Shown in pieces: positions 25,065-35,028 of a stretch of 64,000 bases of DNA. This stretch comes from HRBIN12 sp964447335 (GTDB lineage: Bacteria > Actinomycetota > UBA4738 > HRBIN12). The position numbers and the translations under genes are program-made. Below the pieces are notes generated by a model, which was not told where the DNA came from, made no database searches, and saw nothing but the letters and a program-made list of their open reading frames with translations. Position 1 is the stretch's first letter; every line of letters begins with the position of its first letter. The stretch spans positions 1 to 64,000 of the forward strand of contig CAYUSA010000002.1 in the NCBI GenBank assembly GCA_964447335.1, given 5' to 3'.

Positions 25065-25386
25065 GTGCCCACCACGCGGGGGGTAGGCATCCGCACGGCG
25101 TGGGCGGCGACCATCGACCACACGCCGGGCCACCTGCCGATCCTCGGCCCGGCGATCACACCCGAGGGCGAGCGGCTCGAGGACGTCACCGTCGCGAGCC
25201 CCGGCGGCCGCGGCATGATGTGGCCCCGCCGTCGCGAAGATCGCCCCCGACCTCGCGGTGAAGAGCTGGACGAAGGTCGTGGGCGCCCGCGGGTTCGGCC
25301 TCGACCGGTTCGACGCGCAGGGCCGCTCCAGGTCCTACGTCCCGATCGCGCTCCCCTTCCCCACCACGTTCCACGACGAGGACTGA
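25065..25386 (+). pseudogene. C-terminal remnant of a DAO-type FAD-dependent oxidoreductase, frameshifted
   Basis: The first frame reads 'VGIRTAWAATIDHTPGHLPI' and 'ASPGGRGMMW', the C-terminal FAD-binding segment of glycine/D-amino-acid oxidase type enzymes. It then shifts frame near 25220 into 'GPAVAKIAPDLAV', which continues the same domain to a TGA at 25384-25386. Only about 105 codons of a family normally near 400 are present, the N-terminal nucleotide-binding GxGxxG region is missing, and no start with a ribosome site is seen. It is a decayed gene or, less likely, an assembly artefact. The neighbouring pirin gene is also frameshifted. Confidence 0.75.
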
Positions 25387-25399
25387 GACCTACCAGGTG

Positions 25400-26109
25400 T
25401 CACCGGGCGTCGAGCGCGACGTCGACGAGGATCACCTCGGTAACCTCGGTCGCGGCGATCCGGAGCACGGGCTCCTCGGCGATCTCGGCGGCGTCGCCGG
25501 TCGTCATGCGCTCGCCGTTCACCTCGGCGTCGCCCTCGATCACGGAGAGGTACACGCCGCGACCCCCGCCGAGCGCGTGTACGACGTCGACGCCGGGGTT
25601 CAGGTGGCCGACGAGCACGTGCGCGTCCTGGTGCACGAGGACCGCGTCGCCCCCGTCGCCGCTGATCACCTTCAGGAGCCGGTCGGTGCGATCCTCGGTC
25701 GTGAGGACCTTCTGCTCGACGCCGGGCGGGAGACCGCGCTCGCGCGGCATGATCCACATCTGGATGAAGCGCATCGGCTCGGTCTTCGACGCGTTCTGCT
25801 CCGAGTGCCAGGCCCCGCGCCCGAGCGTCATCCGCTGCACCGAGCCCGCCGGCAGCGGGCCGTAGTCACCCCCCACGTCGTCCTGGTGTCCGAACGAGCC
25901 CTCGACGACGTAGGTGAGACCTTCGATGTCGCGGTGCGGGTGCATGGGCCAGAGGGGCCCGGCACCAGCCGATCGTCGTTGAAGACCCGGAGCGTCCCGA
26001 ACCGCACGTACTCGGGATCGACGTACGTGTCGAAGGAGAAGTGCCAGCGGGCGCGGAACCACTCGCCATCGACGTCGGAGATCTCGAGGTCACGGCGGAT
26101 CCGGATCAC
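25400..26109 (-). pseudogene. Pirin family protein, frameshifted
   Basis: The N-terminal half starts at GTG 26107-26109 behind a GGGGGAG site and reads 'VRFGTLRVFNDDRLVPG'. The remainder continues in another frame from 'MHPHRDIEGLTYVVEG' to a TGA at 25400-25402. The junction is at about 25947-25962; one base is gained or lost relative to the family pattern (FGSLRVxNDDxxxPGxGFxxHPHRDxE). The metal ligands (HPHRD, 'AWHSEQN') survive, split across frames. Pirins are bicupin proteins, some acting as quercetinases. It could be a real mutation or an indel in the assembly; either way the sequence as given does not encode a full protein. Confidence 0.8.
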
Positions 26110-26182
26110 GGCGCTCCCCCCATGCGGACGTGGACGCGTGGCATCGCCGGCGACCGGCGCCGGCGCCCTCGGCCTGGCGGGC

Positions 26183-26416
26183 TCAGAAGCTGAGGACCGG
26201 GCAGGTCAGCGTGCGAGTAACGCCCTCCACCGCCTGGATCGGCATGACGATCGTCTTCGCGAGCTCATCCAGGTCCTTGGCCTCGCCGCGTGCGATGACG
26301 TCGTAGGGACCCGTGACCGGATCCACCGCCGTGATGCCCTTGACCCCGTTCAGCTCGCGGGTGACCTGGCTTGCCCTGCCGACCTCGGTCTGGATGAGGA
26401 TGTACGCGCTGACCAC
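26183..26416 (-). CDS. Stand-alone Lrp/AsnC ligand-binding (RAM) domain protein
   Basis: A 77-residue protein that is entirely a RAM domain ('YILIQTEVGRASQVTRELNG', 'GPYDVIARGEAKDLDELAKT'), without the DNA-binding half of Lrp proteins. Such short proteins form ring oligomers that can bind small ligands or modulate full-length Lrp regulators. The GTG start (26414-26416) has a GGGAGG site six bases away. The stop is followed by the broken pirin gene. A full Lrp-type regulator at 659-1174 is the only possible partner in the window. Confidence 0.85.
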   Translation of the reverse strand: MVSAYILIQTEVGRASQVTRELNGVKGITAVDPVTGPYDVIARGEAKDLDELAKTIVMPIQAVEGVTRTLTCPVLSF

Positions 26417-26508
26417 GGCAACCTCCCTCGCATCGGAGACTCGGCCCCTATCGTATGCGAACCGTCGCGGAGGCCGCGAGCCCGCGGTGCCGGCCGTAGA
26501 CTCGGGCC

Positions 26509-27819
26509 GTGGCTCGGATCGTGATCATCGGCGCGGGGAGCGTGGAGTTCACGCGCAACATCGTCGCCGACCTCTGCTCGTACCCCGAGCTCCACGGCTC
26601 GCTCCAGATCGCGCTCCACGACATCGACGACGAGCGGCTCGCATACTCCAAGCTCGCGGCGGAGTCCATCGTTCGGCGCACCGGCGCCGGATACGCTGTG
26701 GAGGCGCACGCCGACCGCCGGGAGGCGCTCGACGGCGCGACGTACGCGATCAACGAGATCCAGGTCGGCGGCTACCGCGCCACGGTGACCGACTTCGAGA
26801 TCCCGGCGACGTACGGGCTGCGCCAGACGATCGCGGACACGATCGGCATCGGCGGCATCATGCGCGGGCTCCGGACGATCCCCGTGATGGTCGGCATCGG
26901 CAACGACCTGCACGAGCTCTGCCCGGACGCGCTGCTGCTCAACTACGCGAACCCGATGGCGATGGTGCCGTGGGGGGTGTACGCGGGCACGCCGTTCGCG
27001 AACGTCGTGGGCGTGTGCCACTCGGTCCGCGACACGCATCACTTCCTCGCGGCCACGGTCGGCGTCGACGAGGCCGACGTCGCGTTCCGCACGGCGGGCT
27101 TCAACCACCAGTGCTTCGTGCTCGAGTTCCGGCGGCGCTCGACCGGGGAGGACCTCTACCCGCGACTGCGGCAGATCGTGGACGCCGATCCCGAGGGCCT
27201 CGGGCGGCGCGTGCGGGTCGAGATCTTCAAGCGCTTCGGCTACTTCCCCACCGAGTCGAGCGAGCACTCGAGCGAGTACGTCCCGTGGTTCCTGCACCAC
27301 GACGACCAGGTCGAGCGTTTCCGCTGCGAGATCGACGAGTACGTCCGCCGCAGCGACGAGAACCTCGCGGACTGGGCGCGGACGAAGGCGAAGCTGGACG
27401 CCGGCGAGGAGCTCGAGATCGAGCCGAGCTCCGAACTCGCGAGCGAGATCATCCACTCGATCCTGACCGGCACCGTCCGCGAGGTCTCCACGAACGTCCG
27501 CAACGGGGGGCTGATCGACGGCCTGCCCGAGGACGCCTGCGTCGAGGTCCCCACGCTCGTCGACAAGAACGGCGTGCAGCCGACGCGGATCGGCGTGCTC
27601 CCGCCGCAGTGCCTCGCGCTGAACCGCACGTTCGTGAACGTCGTCGAGCTCACGGTGCGTGCGGCGCTCGAGGAGCGGCGCGACCTCGCCTACCAGGCGG
27701 CCCTGCTCGACCCCAACACGGCCGCGACCCTGCGCACCGAGCAGATCGTCGCGATGGTCGACGACCTCATCGAGGCTCACGGCGACCTGATCCCCGAGGG
27801 CATCCGGCGCGGCCGCTAG
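26509..27819 (+). CDS. Glycoside hydrolase family 4 (alpha-galactosidase / galacturonidase-like)
   Basis: GH4 enzymes use NAD+ and a divalent metal, oxidising at C3 of the sugar before elimination. The 436-residue protein has the NAD loop 'IVIIGAGSVEFTRNIVADL', 'LLLNYANPMAMVPWG', the metal Cys in 'VGVCHSVRDTHHF' (the CHS form seen in alpha-galactosidases and related enzymes), and 'FRTAGFNHQCFVLEF', where the usual NHMAWF region deviates. A second GH4 gene lies at 35303-36658. TAGACT (26497-26502) precedes the GTG by six bases, so it is likely leaderless. The specific glycoside is not readable from sequence. Confidence 0.88.
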   Translation: MARIVIIGAGSVEFTRNIVADLCSYPELHGSLQIALHDIDDERLAYSKLAAESIVRRTGAGYAVEAHADRREALDGATYAINEIQVGGYRATVTDFEIPATYGLRQTIADTIGIGGIMRGLRTIPVMVGIGNDLHELCPDALLLNYANPMAMVPWGVYAGTPFANVVGVCHSVRDTHHFLAATVGVDEADVAFRTAGFNHQCFVLEFRRRSTGEDLYPRLRQIVDADPEGLGRRVRVEIFKRFGYFPTESSEHSSEYVPWFLHHDDQVERFRCEIDEYVRRSDENLADWARTKAKLDAGEELEIEPSSELASEIIHSILTGTVREVSTNVRNGGLIDGLPEDACVEVPTLVDKNGVQPTRIGVLPPQCLALNRTFVNVVELTVRAALEERRDLAYQAALLDPNTAATLRTEQIVAMVDDLIEAHGDLIPEGIRRGR

Positions 27820-27820
27820 G

Positions 27821-29011
27821 TCAGAGCACCGGCTCCACATCCGGCGCGGGGTGGGCGAGCGCGGGCGCCGAGAGCGCGAACCACGCGACGACCGCCCCCG
27901 CGAGCGCGAGGCACGAGGCGCCCAGGTAGAGCGTCGTTGACCCGAAGTGCCCGTAGACGAACCCGCCGATCCCGGCGCCGAGGATCGGCCCCAGGCCGAA
28001 CCCGGAGGTCGCGGCCATCGACTGCCCGGTCGAGTACAGGGTCGAGGGCAGCATCCGCCCGATCACCACGACGCCGGTCGTGAACAGCAGCCCGAAGGCC
28101 AAGCCCTCGAACACCGTGAGGAACGAGACGATCGTCGCGTTCTCGATGAGGCCCCACAGGAGGAACCCGGTCGCGTAGGCGACGCACCCGGCGACGTACA
28201 CGGGGCGGAGCCCGAACCGCTTCGTGAGCCGCGAGGAGAGCCGCATCACCGGCACCTCGGTCAGGCCGCCGAGCGCCGTTCCCATGCCGAGGAGCAGCGG
28301 CCCGCCCCCCGCGCTCTGGATCTTCAGGCCGAGGAAGTTCCACGCGGCGTTGAACCCCGTCCACACGAGCAGCATCGCGAGCAGGAGCAGCCAGAACCGC
28401 GGCGCTTCGCGGAAGACCGCGCCCACGGCGCCCATCCGCCCGTGGTGCGCCCGGTGAGCGGGCTTGTCGGGCGCGACCGTGAGCCCCGCCCAGACCAGCG
28501 CGGCCACGCTCCCCAGTGCGTAGATCGGCATCGTCCAGCGTACGCCCGCCTGCTGTAGCACCGCGCCGAGCACCAGGCAGGCCGCTGCGTACGACACGCT
28601 CTCCCAGGCTCGGATGCGCCCGTAGTCGGTCATCCGCTCGTCGCCGAGATGCATCAGCGCGAGCGCGTCGATGTTCGGCCCGACGGTGGTGCTGAACGCG
28701 GCGAACACGAATCCGATCGCGACGATCCCCACCAGGGTGTCCGACCAGAAGAGCGCGAGGGCGGCCAGCCCGCCGCCTACCGTCCCGAGCTGCAGGGCCG
28801 TGCGCCGGCCGATGGTCGTGTCGGACACGTGCCCCCACACCGGGTTGAAGATGACGCGGCCGAGCGCCATCGCCGCGATGACGATGCCGATCTGCCCCGC
28901 GGTGAGGCCCTTGTCGTCGAGGAACAGCGACAGGAACGGGAAGAACGCCGCGATGACGACCCCGAACAGCACGAACAGGCCGTGGACCGCGACCGCCTCG
29001 CGGACCCGCAC
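27821..29011 (-). CDS. MFS transporter (MFS_1-like, sugar/nucleoside symporter type)
   Basis: A 396-residue protein with twelve predicted membrane helices. The N-terminal half has 'FFPFLSLFLDDKGLTAGQIG' and the loop 2-3 'GHVSDTTIGRRTAL', a motif-A-like segment. The type resembles PPP-family and LacY/nucleoside symporters. Its position between a GH4 gene and a DeoR gene suggests uptake of a sugar or glycoside. The chosen GTG follows the upstream deoR gene by 20 bases on the same strand, so it may be cotranscribed with and controlled by the repressor. Confidence 0.8.
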   Translation of the reverse strand: MRVREAVAVHGLFVLFGVVIAAFFPFLSLFLDDKGLTAGQIGIVIAAMALGRVIFNPVWGHVSDTTIGRRTALQLGTVGGGLAALALFWSDTLVGIVAIGFVFAAFSTTVGPNIDALALMHLGDERMTDYGRIRAWESVSYAAACLVLGAVLQQAGVRWTMPIYALGSVAALVWAGLTVAPDKPAHRAHHGRMGAVGAVFREAPRFWLLLLAMLLVWTGFNAAWNFLGLKIQSAGGGPLLLGMGTALGGLTEVPVMRLSSRLTKRFGLRPVYVAGCVAYATGFLLWGLIENATIVSFLTVFEGLAFGLLFTTGVVVIGRMLPSTLYSTGQSMAATSGFGLGPILGAGIGGFVYGHFGSTTLYLGASCLALAGAVVAWFALSAPALAHPAPDVEPVL

Positions 29012-29031
29012 CTTCGGCGCCCGAGGCTCGC

Positions 29032-29787
29032 TCAGACGACGGTCGCTTCCAGCCCGGCCTCGCGCAGGGCACGGAGCTCGCCCGGGTCGGCTTCACCGTC
29101 GGTGACGAGCTCGTGCACCGCCGAGATCGCGCAGATGCGGGCGAACGCGATCCGCCCGAGCTTCGATGCGTCCGCGACGACCACCACGTGCGGGGCCCGC
29201 TCGATCAGCGCGCGGTCCGTGTGGGCCTCGACCTCGTGGTGCGTCGTCAGGCCGTCGGCCGCGGTGATGCCGTCGGCGCCGATGAACGCCATGTCCAGGT
29301 GGAGGTCGGCGAGGGTCTGCTCGGCCAGCGGACCGACGAGCTCGTAGGACTCGGGCCGGGCGATGCCGCCGGTGACCACGAGCTTGATGTTCGGGCGGAT
29401 CGCGAGCTCGCTCGCGATGTTCAACGCGTTCGTGACGACGGTGAGCTGCCGGTCGACGATCTCGCGCGCGACCTCGGTGGTGGTCGTGCCGCCCGTCAGG
29501 CCGATCACCGCGCCGTCGTGCACGCGCGATGCGGCCTCCTGCCCGATCCGGCGCTTCTGCTCCTGCCGCCGCGCCGACTTGTAGCGGAGCGGCAGCTCGT
29601 AGGAGACCATCTGCGCGACCGCGCCGCCGTGGGTGCGCGTGAGCAGGTGCTGCTCCTCGAGGTGCTCGAGGTCCCGGCGCACGGTCGCCGCCGAGACGCC
29701 GAGCCGCTCGCTGAGGTCGGCGACGGCCACCGAGCCGCGGACCGAGAGCTCCTCCAGGATGACCCCGAGACGCTCGGCCTGGCGCAT
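29032..29787 (-). CDS. DeoR/GlpR family transcriptional repressor
   Basis: The 251-residue protein has an N-terminal DeoR winged helix ('ERLGVILEELSVRGSVAVAD', 'LSERLGVSAATVRRDLEHLE') and a C-terminal sugar-phosphate sensor domain ('LTGGTTTTEVAREIVDRQLT', 'FIGADGITAADGLTTHHEVE'). Such repressors are relieved by a phosphosugar intermediate of the pathway they control; those next to SIS-domain isomerases often answer to amino-sugar or galactitol intermediates. A TATACT box (29794-29799) lies six bases before the ATG, so its mRNA is probably leaderless. It diverges from the SIS gene across 60 bases. Confidence 0.9.
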   Translation of the reverse strand: MRQAERLGVILEELSVRGSVAVADLSERLGVSAATVRRDLEHLEEQHLLTRTHGGAVAQMVSYELPLRYKSARRQEQKRRIGQEAASRVHDGAVIGLTGGTTTTEVAREIVDRQLTVVTNALNIASELAIRPNIKLVVTGGIARPESYELVGPLAEQTLADLHLDMAFIGADGITAADGLTTHHEVEAHTDRALIERAPHVVVVADASKLGRIAFARICAISAVHELVTDGEADPGELRALREAGLEATVV

Positions 29788-29847
29788 GGCGCAAGTATAG
29801 GAGGCTGCGTTGCGCGCGTGAGTGATTGTGTCCTATAGTCGGGCCAA
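29788..29847. promoter_or_regulatory. Divergent promoter/operator between deoR-type and SIS genes
   Basis: Both genes have a -10 box so near the start codon that transcription would begin at the codon itself. On the plus strand TTGCGC (29810-29815), 18 bases, then TATAGT (29834-29839) precedes the GTG by eight bases. On the minus strand TATACT (29794-29799) precedes the ATG by six. The two boxes are the ends of an inverted repeat, TATAGGA (29796-29802) and TCCTATA (29831-29837), spaced 28 bases. Repressor binding to these arms would shut both promoters (inference). Confidence 0.6.
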
Positions 29848-30723
29848 GTGAGCGAAATCGAGCGTGAGATCGCCAGCCAGCCAGCGTGCTGGCGAGAGGC
29901 GGCGCTGAGGGGGGCTCGTTCGCAAGGGGAGCTACCTCGCGCCGGCGCTCGCGTGTGCGTGGTGGGATGCGGCACGTCGCTCTTCATGGCGCAGGCGCTC
30001 GCGGCCCTGCGCGAGCGCGCCGGCCGCGGCGAGACGGATGCGTTCCCCGCGTCGGAGGCGCCGGTCGGCCGCCCCTACGAGGCCGTGATCGCGATCTCGA
30101 GGAGCGGGACGACGACCGAGGTCGTTCGCTACCTGCGCGACGTTCGAACGCCGCACCGCATCGCCATCGTCGGCGTCCCCGACTCCCCCGTCGCCGAGAC
30201 CGCCGACCGCGTGATCGGCCTGGAGTTCGCGGACGAGCGCTCCTTGGTGCAGACGCGGTTCGCGACCAGCGTCCTCGCGTTCGCGCGCTCGGCCCTCGGC
30301 GAGGACCTGGGCGGGGTGATCAAGCAGGCCGAGGACGTGCTCGCCGCTCCCCTACCCATCGACCCCTCGGAGCACGATCACTTCGTATTCCTTGGCGGGG
30401 GGTGGAGTGTGGGGCTGGCGAACGAGGCGGCGCTGAAGCTCCGGGAGGCCGCCGGGGCCTGGACCGAGTCCTACCCGGCGATGGAGTTCCGCCACGGCCC
30501 GATCAGCGTCGTGCGGCCCGGGAGCGTGGTGTGGGCGATCGGGGCGGTCGACGCCGCCGTGCTCGAAGACGCCGCGGCCGCCGGCGCCGCGATCCTCGGC
30601 GGCGAGCTCGACCCGATGGTGGAGCTCGTACGCGTCCAGCGGACGGCGTCCGCGCTCGCGGAGGCGCTCGGCCTGGACCCGGATCATCCTCGCAACCTGA
30701 CGCGTTCGGTGGTGCTGTCGTGA
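29848..30723 (+). CDS. SIS-domain sugar-phosphate isomerase/deaminase (AgaS / GlmS-isomerase-like)
   Basis: A 291-residue tandem SIS protein without the glutaminase half of GlmS. SIS motifs: 'CVVGCGTSLFMAQALAAL', 'IAISRSGTTTEVVRYLRD', and in the second half 'FVFLGGGWSVGLANEAALKL', with 'YPAMEFRHGPISVV', a region shared with GlmS and AgaS. Members interconvert aldose/ketose phosphates or deaminate amino-sugar phosphates. It is the first gene of the sugar-importer operon; the solute-binding protein starts 22 bases later. A NagB-like protein elsewhere in the region may act in the same pathway. Confidence 0.85.
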   Translation: MSEIEREIASQPACWREAALRGARSQGELPRAGARVCVVGCGTSLFMAQALAALRERAGRGETDAFPASEAPVGRPYEAVIAISRSGTTTEVVRYLRDVRTPHRIAIVGVPDSPVAETADRVIGLEFADERSLVQTRFATSVLAFARSALGEDLGGVIKQAEDVLAAPLPIDPSEHDHFVFLGGGWSVGLANEAALKLREAAGAWTESYPAMEFRHGPISVVRPGSVVWAIGAVDAAVLEDAAAAGAAILGGELDPMVELVRVQRTASALAEALGLDPDHPRNLTRSVVLS

Positions 30724-30745
30724 AGGACCTGATCGGAGGGGTGAG

Positions 30746-32095
30746 ATGAGGCGCTTCTGGTTGGTGGTGCCGTTCGTGCTCGCGCTCGTCGCCGCGGCGT
30801 GCACGAGCGGGGACGACGGGGGTGGCACGACGGGTCCGACCGCCACGGGTGGCACCGGAGCGACCGGTGCCACGTCGACGGAACCGATCCACCTGATCAT
30901 GTGGATGGGCTACACGCCGCCGCCACCGGAGAGCGAGTCGTTCGAGTACCTGTCGATCCAGCGGATGGTCGACGAGTTCCAGGCTGCGCATCCGAACATC
31001 ACGATCGAGCTGCAGTACGTGAACAGCGACAACGCGCTGCAGAAGGCCACGGTCGCGCTGCAGGGGAACGAGCAGCCCGACATCTCGTACCAGTACGGGA
31101 CGAACATGGCCCAGCTGGCCACGTCGCCGAAGCTCGTCGAGCTCACCGACATGGTGAACGCCGGCGACTACAACTGGAGCGACTTCTACGAGGGCGAGCA
31201 GGCCGTCGCTACCGTGGACGGTCGCGTGCTCGGCGTGCCGGCCCTGGTGGACAACCTCGCCGTCGTCTACAACAAGGACCTGTTCGCCGCAGCGGGCGTC
31301 CCGGAGCCGACGCCCGACTGGACCTGGGCGGACCTGCGCGCCGCGGCGGCCGCCGTCACCGATCCCGCGAACAAGGTGTTCGGCCTGGTCTTCCCCGCGG
31401 ATTCGAGCGAGACGATGGTCTGGCAGTACATCGCCATGCTGTGGGCCGCCGGTGGCGACATCCTGAACGCGGACAACACTGAGGCGGTCTTCAACCAGGA
31501 GCCCGGCGTCCGCGCGCTCACCACGCTGACCGAGATCGCGCAGGACGGATCGCTGTACCTGGACTACCAGCCGGACTCGGGCAAGTACGGGCAGCTGTTC
31601 AACTCGGGCAAGATCGGCATGGTCATCACGGGGCCGTGGGACCTCTCAGGGTTCCCGGACGTCAACTACGGCGTGCAGTTCATGCCGTCGTTCGACGCTG
31701 GCGGCAGTCACGAGACGATCGCCGGGCCGGACAACTGGGTGATCTTCGACAACGGCCCCGAGCGTGTTGCGGCGGCCTGGGAGTTCCTGAGCTTCATGAC
31801 CTCGCCGGACCAGGTGCTGCAGGACTCGCTCGACACGAGCCACATGCCGACGCGCGCGTCGGTGGCGGCGATGCCGGCGTTCGCCGACTTCTACACGAAG
31901 TACCCCGGCACGCAGGTGTTCGTGGACAACCTGAACAACGTGCTGAAGGCGCGGCCGCAGATCGCGCAGTACCCGCGGATCTCGACGGCGCTCGGGCAGG
32001 CGCTCGTGAGCGCCCTGAAGGGCGAGGCCACGCCGCAGGAGGCGCTCGACCAGGCGGCCGAGCAGGCGAACGGGTTCCTTGCCATACCGGCCTGA
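30746..32095 (+). CDS. ABC sugar transporter, solute-binding lipoprotein (family 1)
   Basis: The 449-residue protein has a lipoprotein signal peptide ending 'ALVAAACTSGDD' with lipidated Cys, a Gly/Thr-rich linker, and a family 1 binding fold ('MVDEFQAAHPNITIELQYVN', 'VPALVDNLAVVYNKDLFAAA', 'GKIGMVITGPWDLSGF'). It captures an oligosaccharide or glycoside outside the membrane for the permeases encoded next. GGAGGGG lies seven bases before the ATG. Confidence 0.93.
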   Translation: MRRFWLVVPFVLALVAAACTSGDDGGGTTGPTATGGTGATGATSTEPIHLIMWMGYTPPPPESESFEYLSIQRMVDEFQAAHPNITIELQYVNSDNALQKATVALQGNEQPDISYQYGTNMAQLATSPKLVELTDMVNAGDYNWSDFYEGEQAVATVDGRVLGVPALVDNLAVVYNKDLFAAAGVPEPTPDWTWADLRAAAAAVTDPANKVFGLVFPADSSETMVWQYIAMLWAAGGDILNADNTEAVFNQEPGVRALTTLTEIAQDGSLYLDYQPDSGKYGQLFNSGKIGMVITGPWDLSGFPDVNYGVQFMPSFDAGGSHETIAGPDNWVIFDNGPERVAAAWEFLSFMTSPDQVLQDSLDTSHMPTRASVAAMPAFADFYTKYPGTQVFVDNLNNVLKARPQIAQYPRISTALGQALVSALKGEATPQEALDQAAEQANGFLAIPA

Positions 32096-32122
32096 CGCGG
32101 TGAGCGAGGGAACCGCGAGGAC

Positions 32123-33010
32123 GTGAACGCCCGCCGGATCACGCAGTCCGACCACGTGGCCGGCTGGGCGTTCGCGTTCCCCGCGGTGTTCCTCATCGTG
32201 GTGTTCGGGGTCGTGCCGATCTTCTGGTCGGCGCTGATGTCCTTCCAGCGGAACAACCTGCTGGCCCCGCCGGAGTGGATCGGCCTGGACAACTACCGGG
32301 CACTCTTGAAGGACCCGCTCTTCAAGACGTCGATGATCCACGGTCTCGTCTACACGGTGATCTTCGTGCCGCTCTCGGTCGGCGGGGCGCTGTTCACCGC
32401 GATCGCGCTGAACCGGAAGATCCGGGGCATCCGCTTCTACCGGCTGGCGGTGTTCGTGCCGGTGGTCGCCTCGACCATCGCGACGGCGGTCATGTTCCTG
32501 TGGCTTTTCGACCCGAACTTCGGCCTGGCGAACTGGCTGCTCGGCAAGGTCGGGCTCGGGCCGTACGGGTTCTTCACCAGCTCCGACGGCGCGCTGTACT
32601 CGATCATCGTGATGACGGTCTGGGGGTGGGTCGGCTTCGACGTCATCATCTACCTGGCCGCGCTCCAGGGTGTGCCGCAGGAGCTGCTCGAGGCGGCCTC
32701 GATCGACGGCGCCGGCCACTGGAGCATCTTCCGCAACGTCACCGTGCCGCTGCTCGGGCCGGCGACGCTGTTCCTCGTCGTGTTCTCCTCGATCAACGCG
32801 ATCCAGCTGTTCGACGAGGTCTGGTTCCTCACGAAGGGTGGGCCGGGGACCGCGACCTACGTGCCCGTGTATTACCTCTACACGCTCGCCTTCCTACAGG
32901 GGATCGCCGGCTACGCGGCGGCGATCGCCTACGTCCTGCTCGTCGTCATCCTGATCCTCACGGTGATCGAGCTGTGGATCGGGAAGCGACTGGTGTACTA
33001 CGCATCATGA
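32123..33010 (+). CDS. ABC sugar transporter permease (MalF/UgpA type)
   Basis: A 295-residue protein with six predicted helices. The coupling-helix EAA motif reads 'QELLEAASIDGAGHWSIFRN' followed by 'VTVPLLGPA'. It forms the channel heterodimer with the next gene. The GTG start lies 27 bases after the binding-protein stop, and its own stop overlaps the next start by four bases (ATGA). Confidence 0.92.
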   Translation: MNARRITQSDHVAGWAFAFPAVFLIVVFGVVPIFWSALMSFQRNNLLAPPEWIGLDNYRALLKDPLFKTSMIHGLVYTVIFVPLSVGGALFTAIALNRKIRGIRFYRLAVFVPVVASTIATAVMFLWLFDPNFGLANWLLGKVGLGPYGFFTSSDGALYSIIVMTVWGWVGFDVIIYLAALQGVPQELLEAASIDGAGHWSIFRNVTVPLLGPATLFLVVFSSINAIQLFDEVWFLTKGGPGTATYVPVYYLYTLAFLQGIAGYAAAIAYVLLVVILILTVIELWIGKRLVYYAS

Positions 33011-33900
33011 GCGACGAACGGCTCTCGGAGGCAGGCTCCCGCCAGATCCTCGCGCCGCTTCCCGACGAGGGCGAGGCCGAGCGACGGCGCTTCCTGTTCA
33101 GCGGGTGGCACCTGGTCCTGTTCCCCCTGGCGCTCCTGATGGTCATGCCGATGCTCTGGATGGTCATCACGTCCTTCGAGACGCTGAACGAGACACGTCA
33201 CTTCCCGCCGATCCTCGTGCCGAGCGGCCTGCGCTGGCAGAACTACACCCAGGTCCTGGAGCAGGCGCCGTTCGCTCGCTGGATGCTGAACACGGTCCTC
33301 GTCACGACCGCGGTGGTGGTGGCGAACCTGTTCTTCTGCAGCCTCGCCGGCTACGCGTTCGCGCGGATCAGGTTCTTCGGACGCGACGTGGTCTTCATCC
33401 TCGTGCTCGCCACGCTGATGATCCCGTTCCAGGTCATCATGATCCCCACGTTCCTCATCGTGCGGACGCTCGGCCTCATCGACACGCTCCCCGTGCTCAT
33501 CGTGCCGAACCTCGCCGGCGCGTTCGGCATCTTCCTTCTCCGGCAGTTCTTCCGAACGCTCCCGATCGAGCTCGAAGAGGCCGCGAGGATCGACGGCGCG
33601 TCGCGACTCGGCGTGCTGTTCAAGATCGTGCTGCCGCTGTCCGGCCCGGCGCTCGCGACGCTCGCCGTCATCACGTTCCTGTGGACGTGGAACGACTTCC
33701 TGTGGCCGCTCGTCACGATCTACAAGCCGAGCAACATGACGTTGCAGCTCGGGCTCACGACCTTCCAAGGGGCCCACCAGACGAACACGCACTACCTGAT
33801 GGCGGCCACGGTGATGAGCATGCTGCCGATCCTGACCCTGTTCTTCGTCGCGCAGCGGTACTTCATCCGTGGGATCGCAACGACGGGACTGAAGGGATAG
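33007..33900 (+). CDS. ABC sugar transporter permease (MalG/UgpE type)
   Basis: The 297-residue partner permease has a longer cytoplasmic N-terminus (about 36 residues), six helices, and the EAA loop 'IELEEAARIDGASRLGVLFK' then 'IVLPLSGPALAT'. The segment 'TFLWTWNDFLWPLVTI' is typical of MalG-type proteins. The start overlaps the first permease, and the ATPase gene follows five bases after its stop. Confidence 0.93.
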   Translation: MSDERLSEAGSRQILAPLPDEGEAERRRFLFSGWHLVLFPLALLMVMPMLWMVITSFETLNETRHFPPILVPSGLRWQNYTQVLEQAPFARWMLNTVLVTTAVVVANLFFCSLAGYAFARIRFFGRDVVFILVLATLMIPFQVIMIPTFLIVRTLGLIDTLPVLIVPNLAGAFGIFLLRQFFRTLPIELEEAARIDGASRLGVLFKIVLPLSGPALATLAVITFLWTWNDFLWPLVTIYKPSNMTLQLGLTTFQGAHQTNTHYLMAATVMSMLPILTLFFVAQRYFIRGIATTGLKG

Positions 33901-33904
33901 CGCG

Positions 33905-35017
<1,113 letters not shown>

Positions 35018-35028
35018 AGGCTCCCCGC

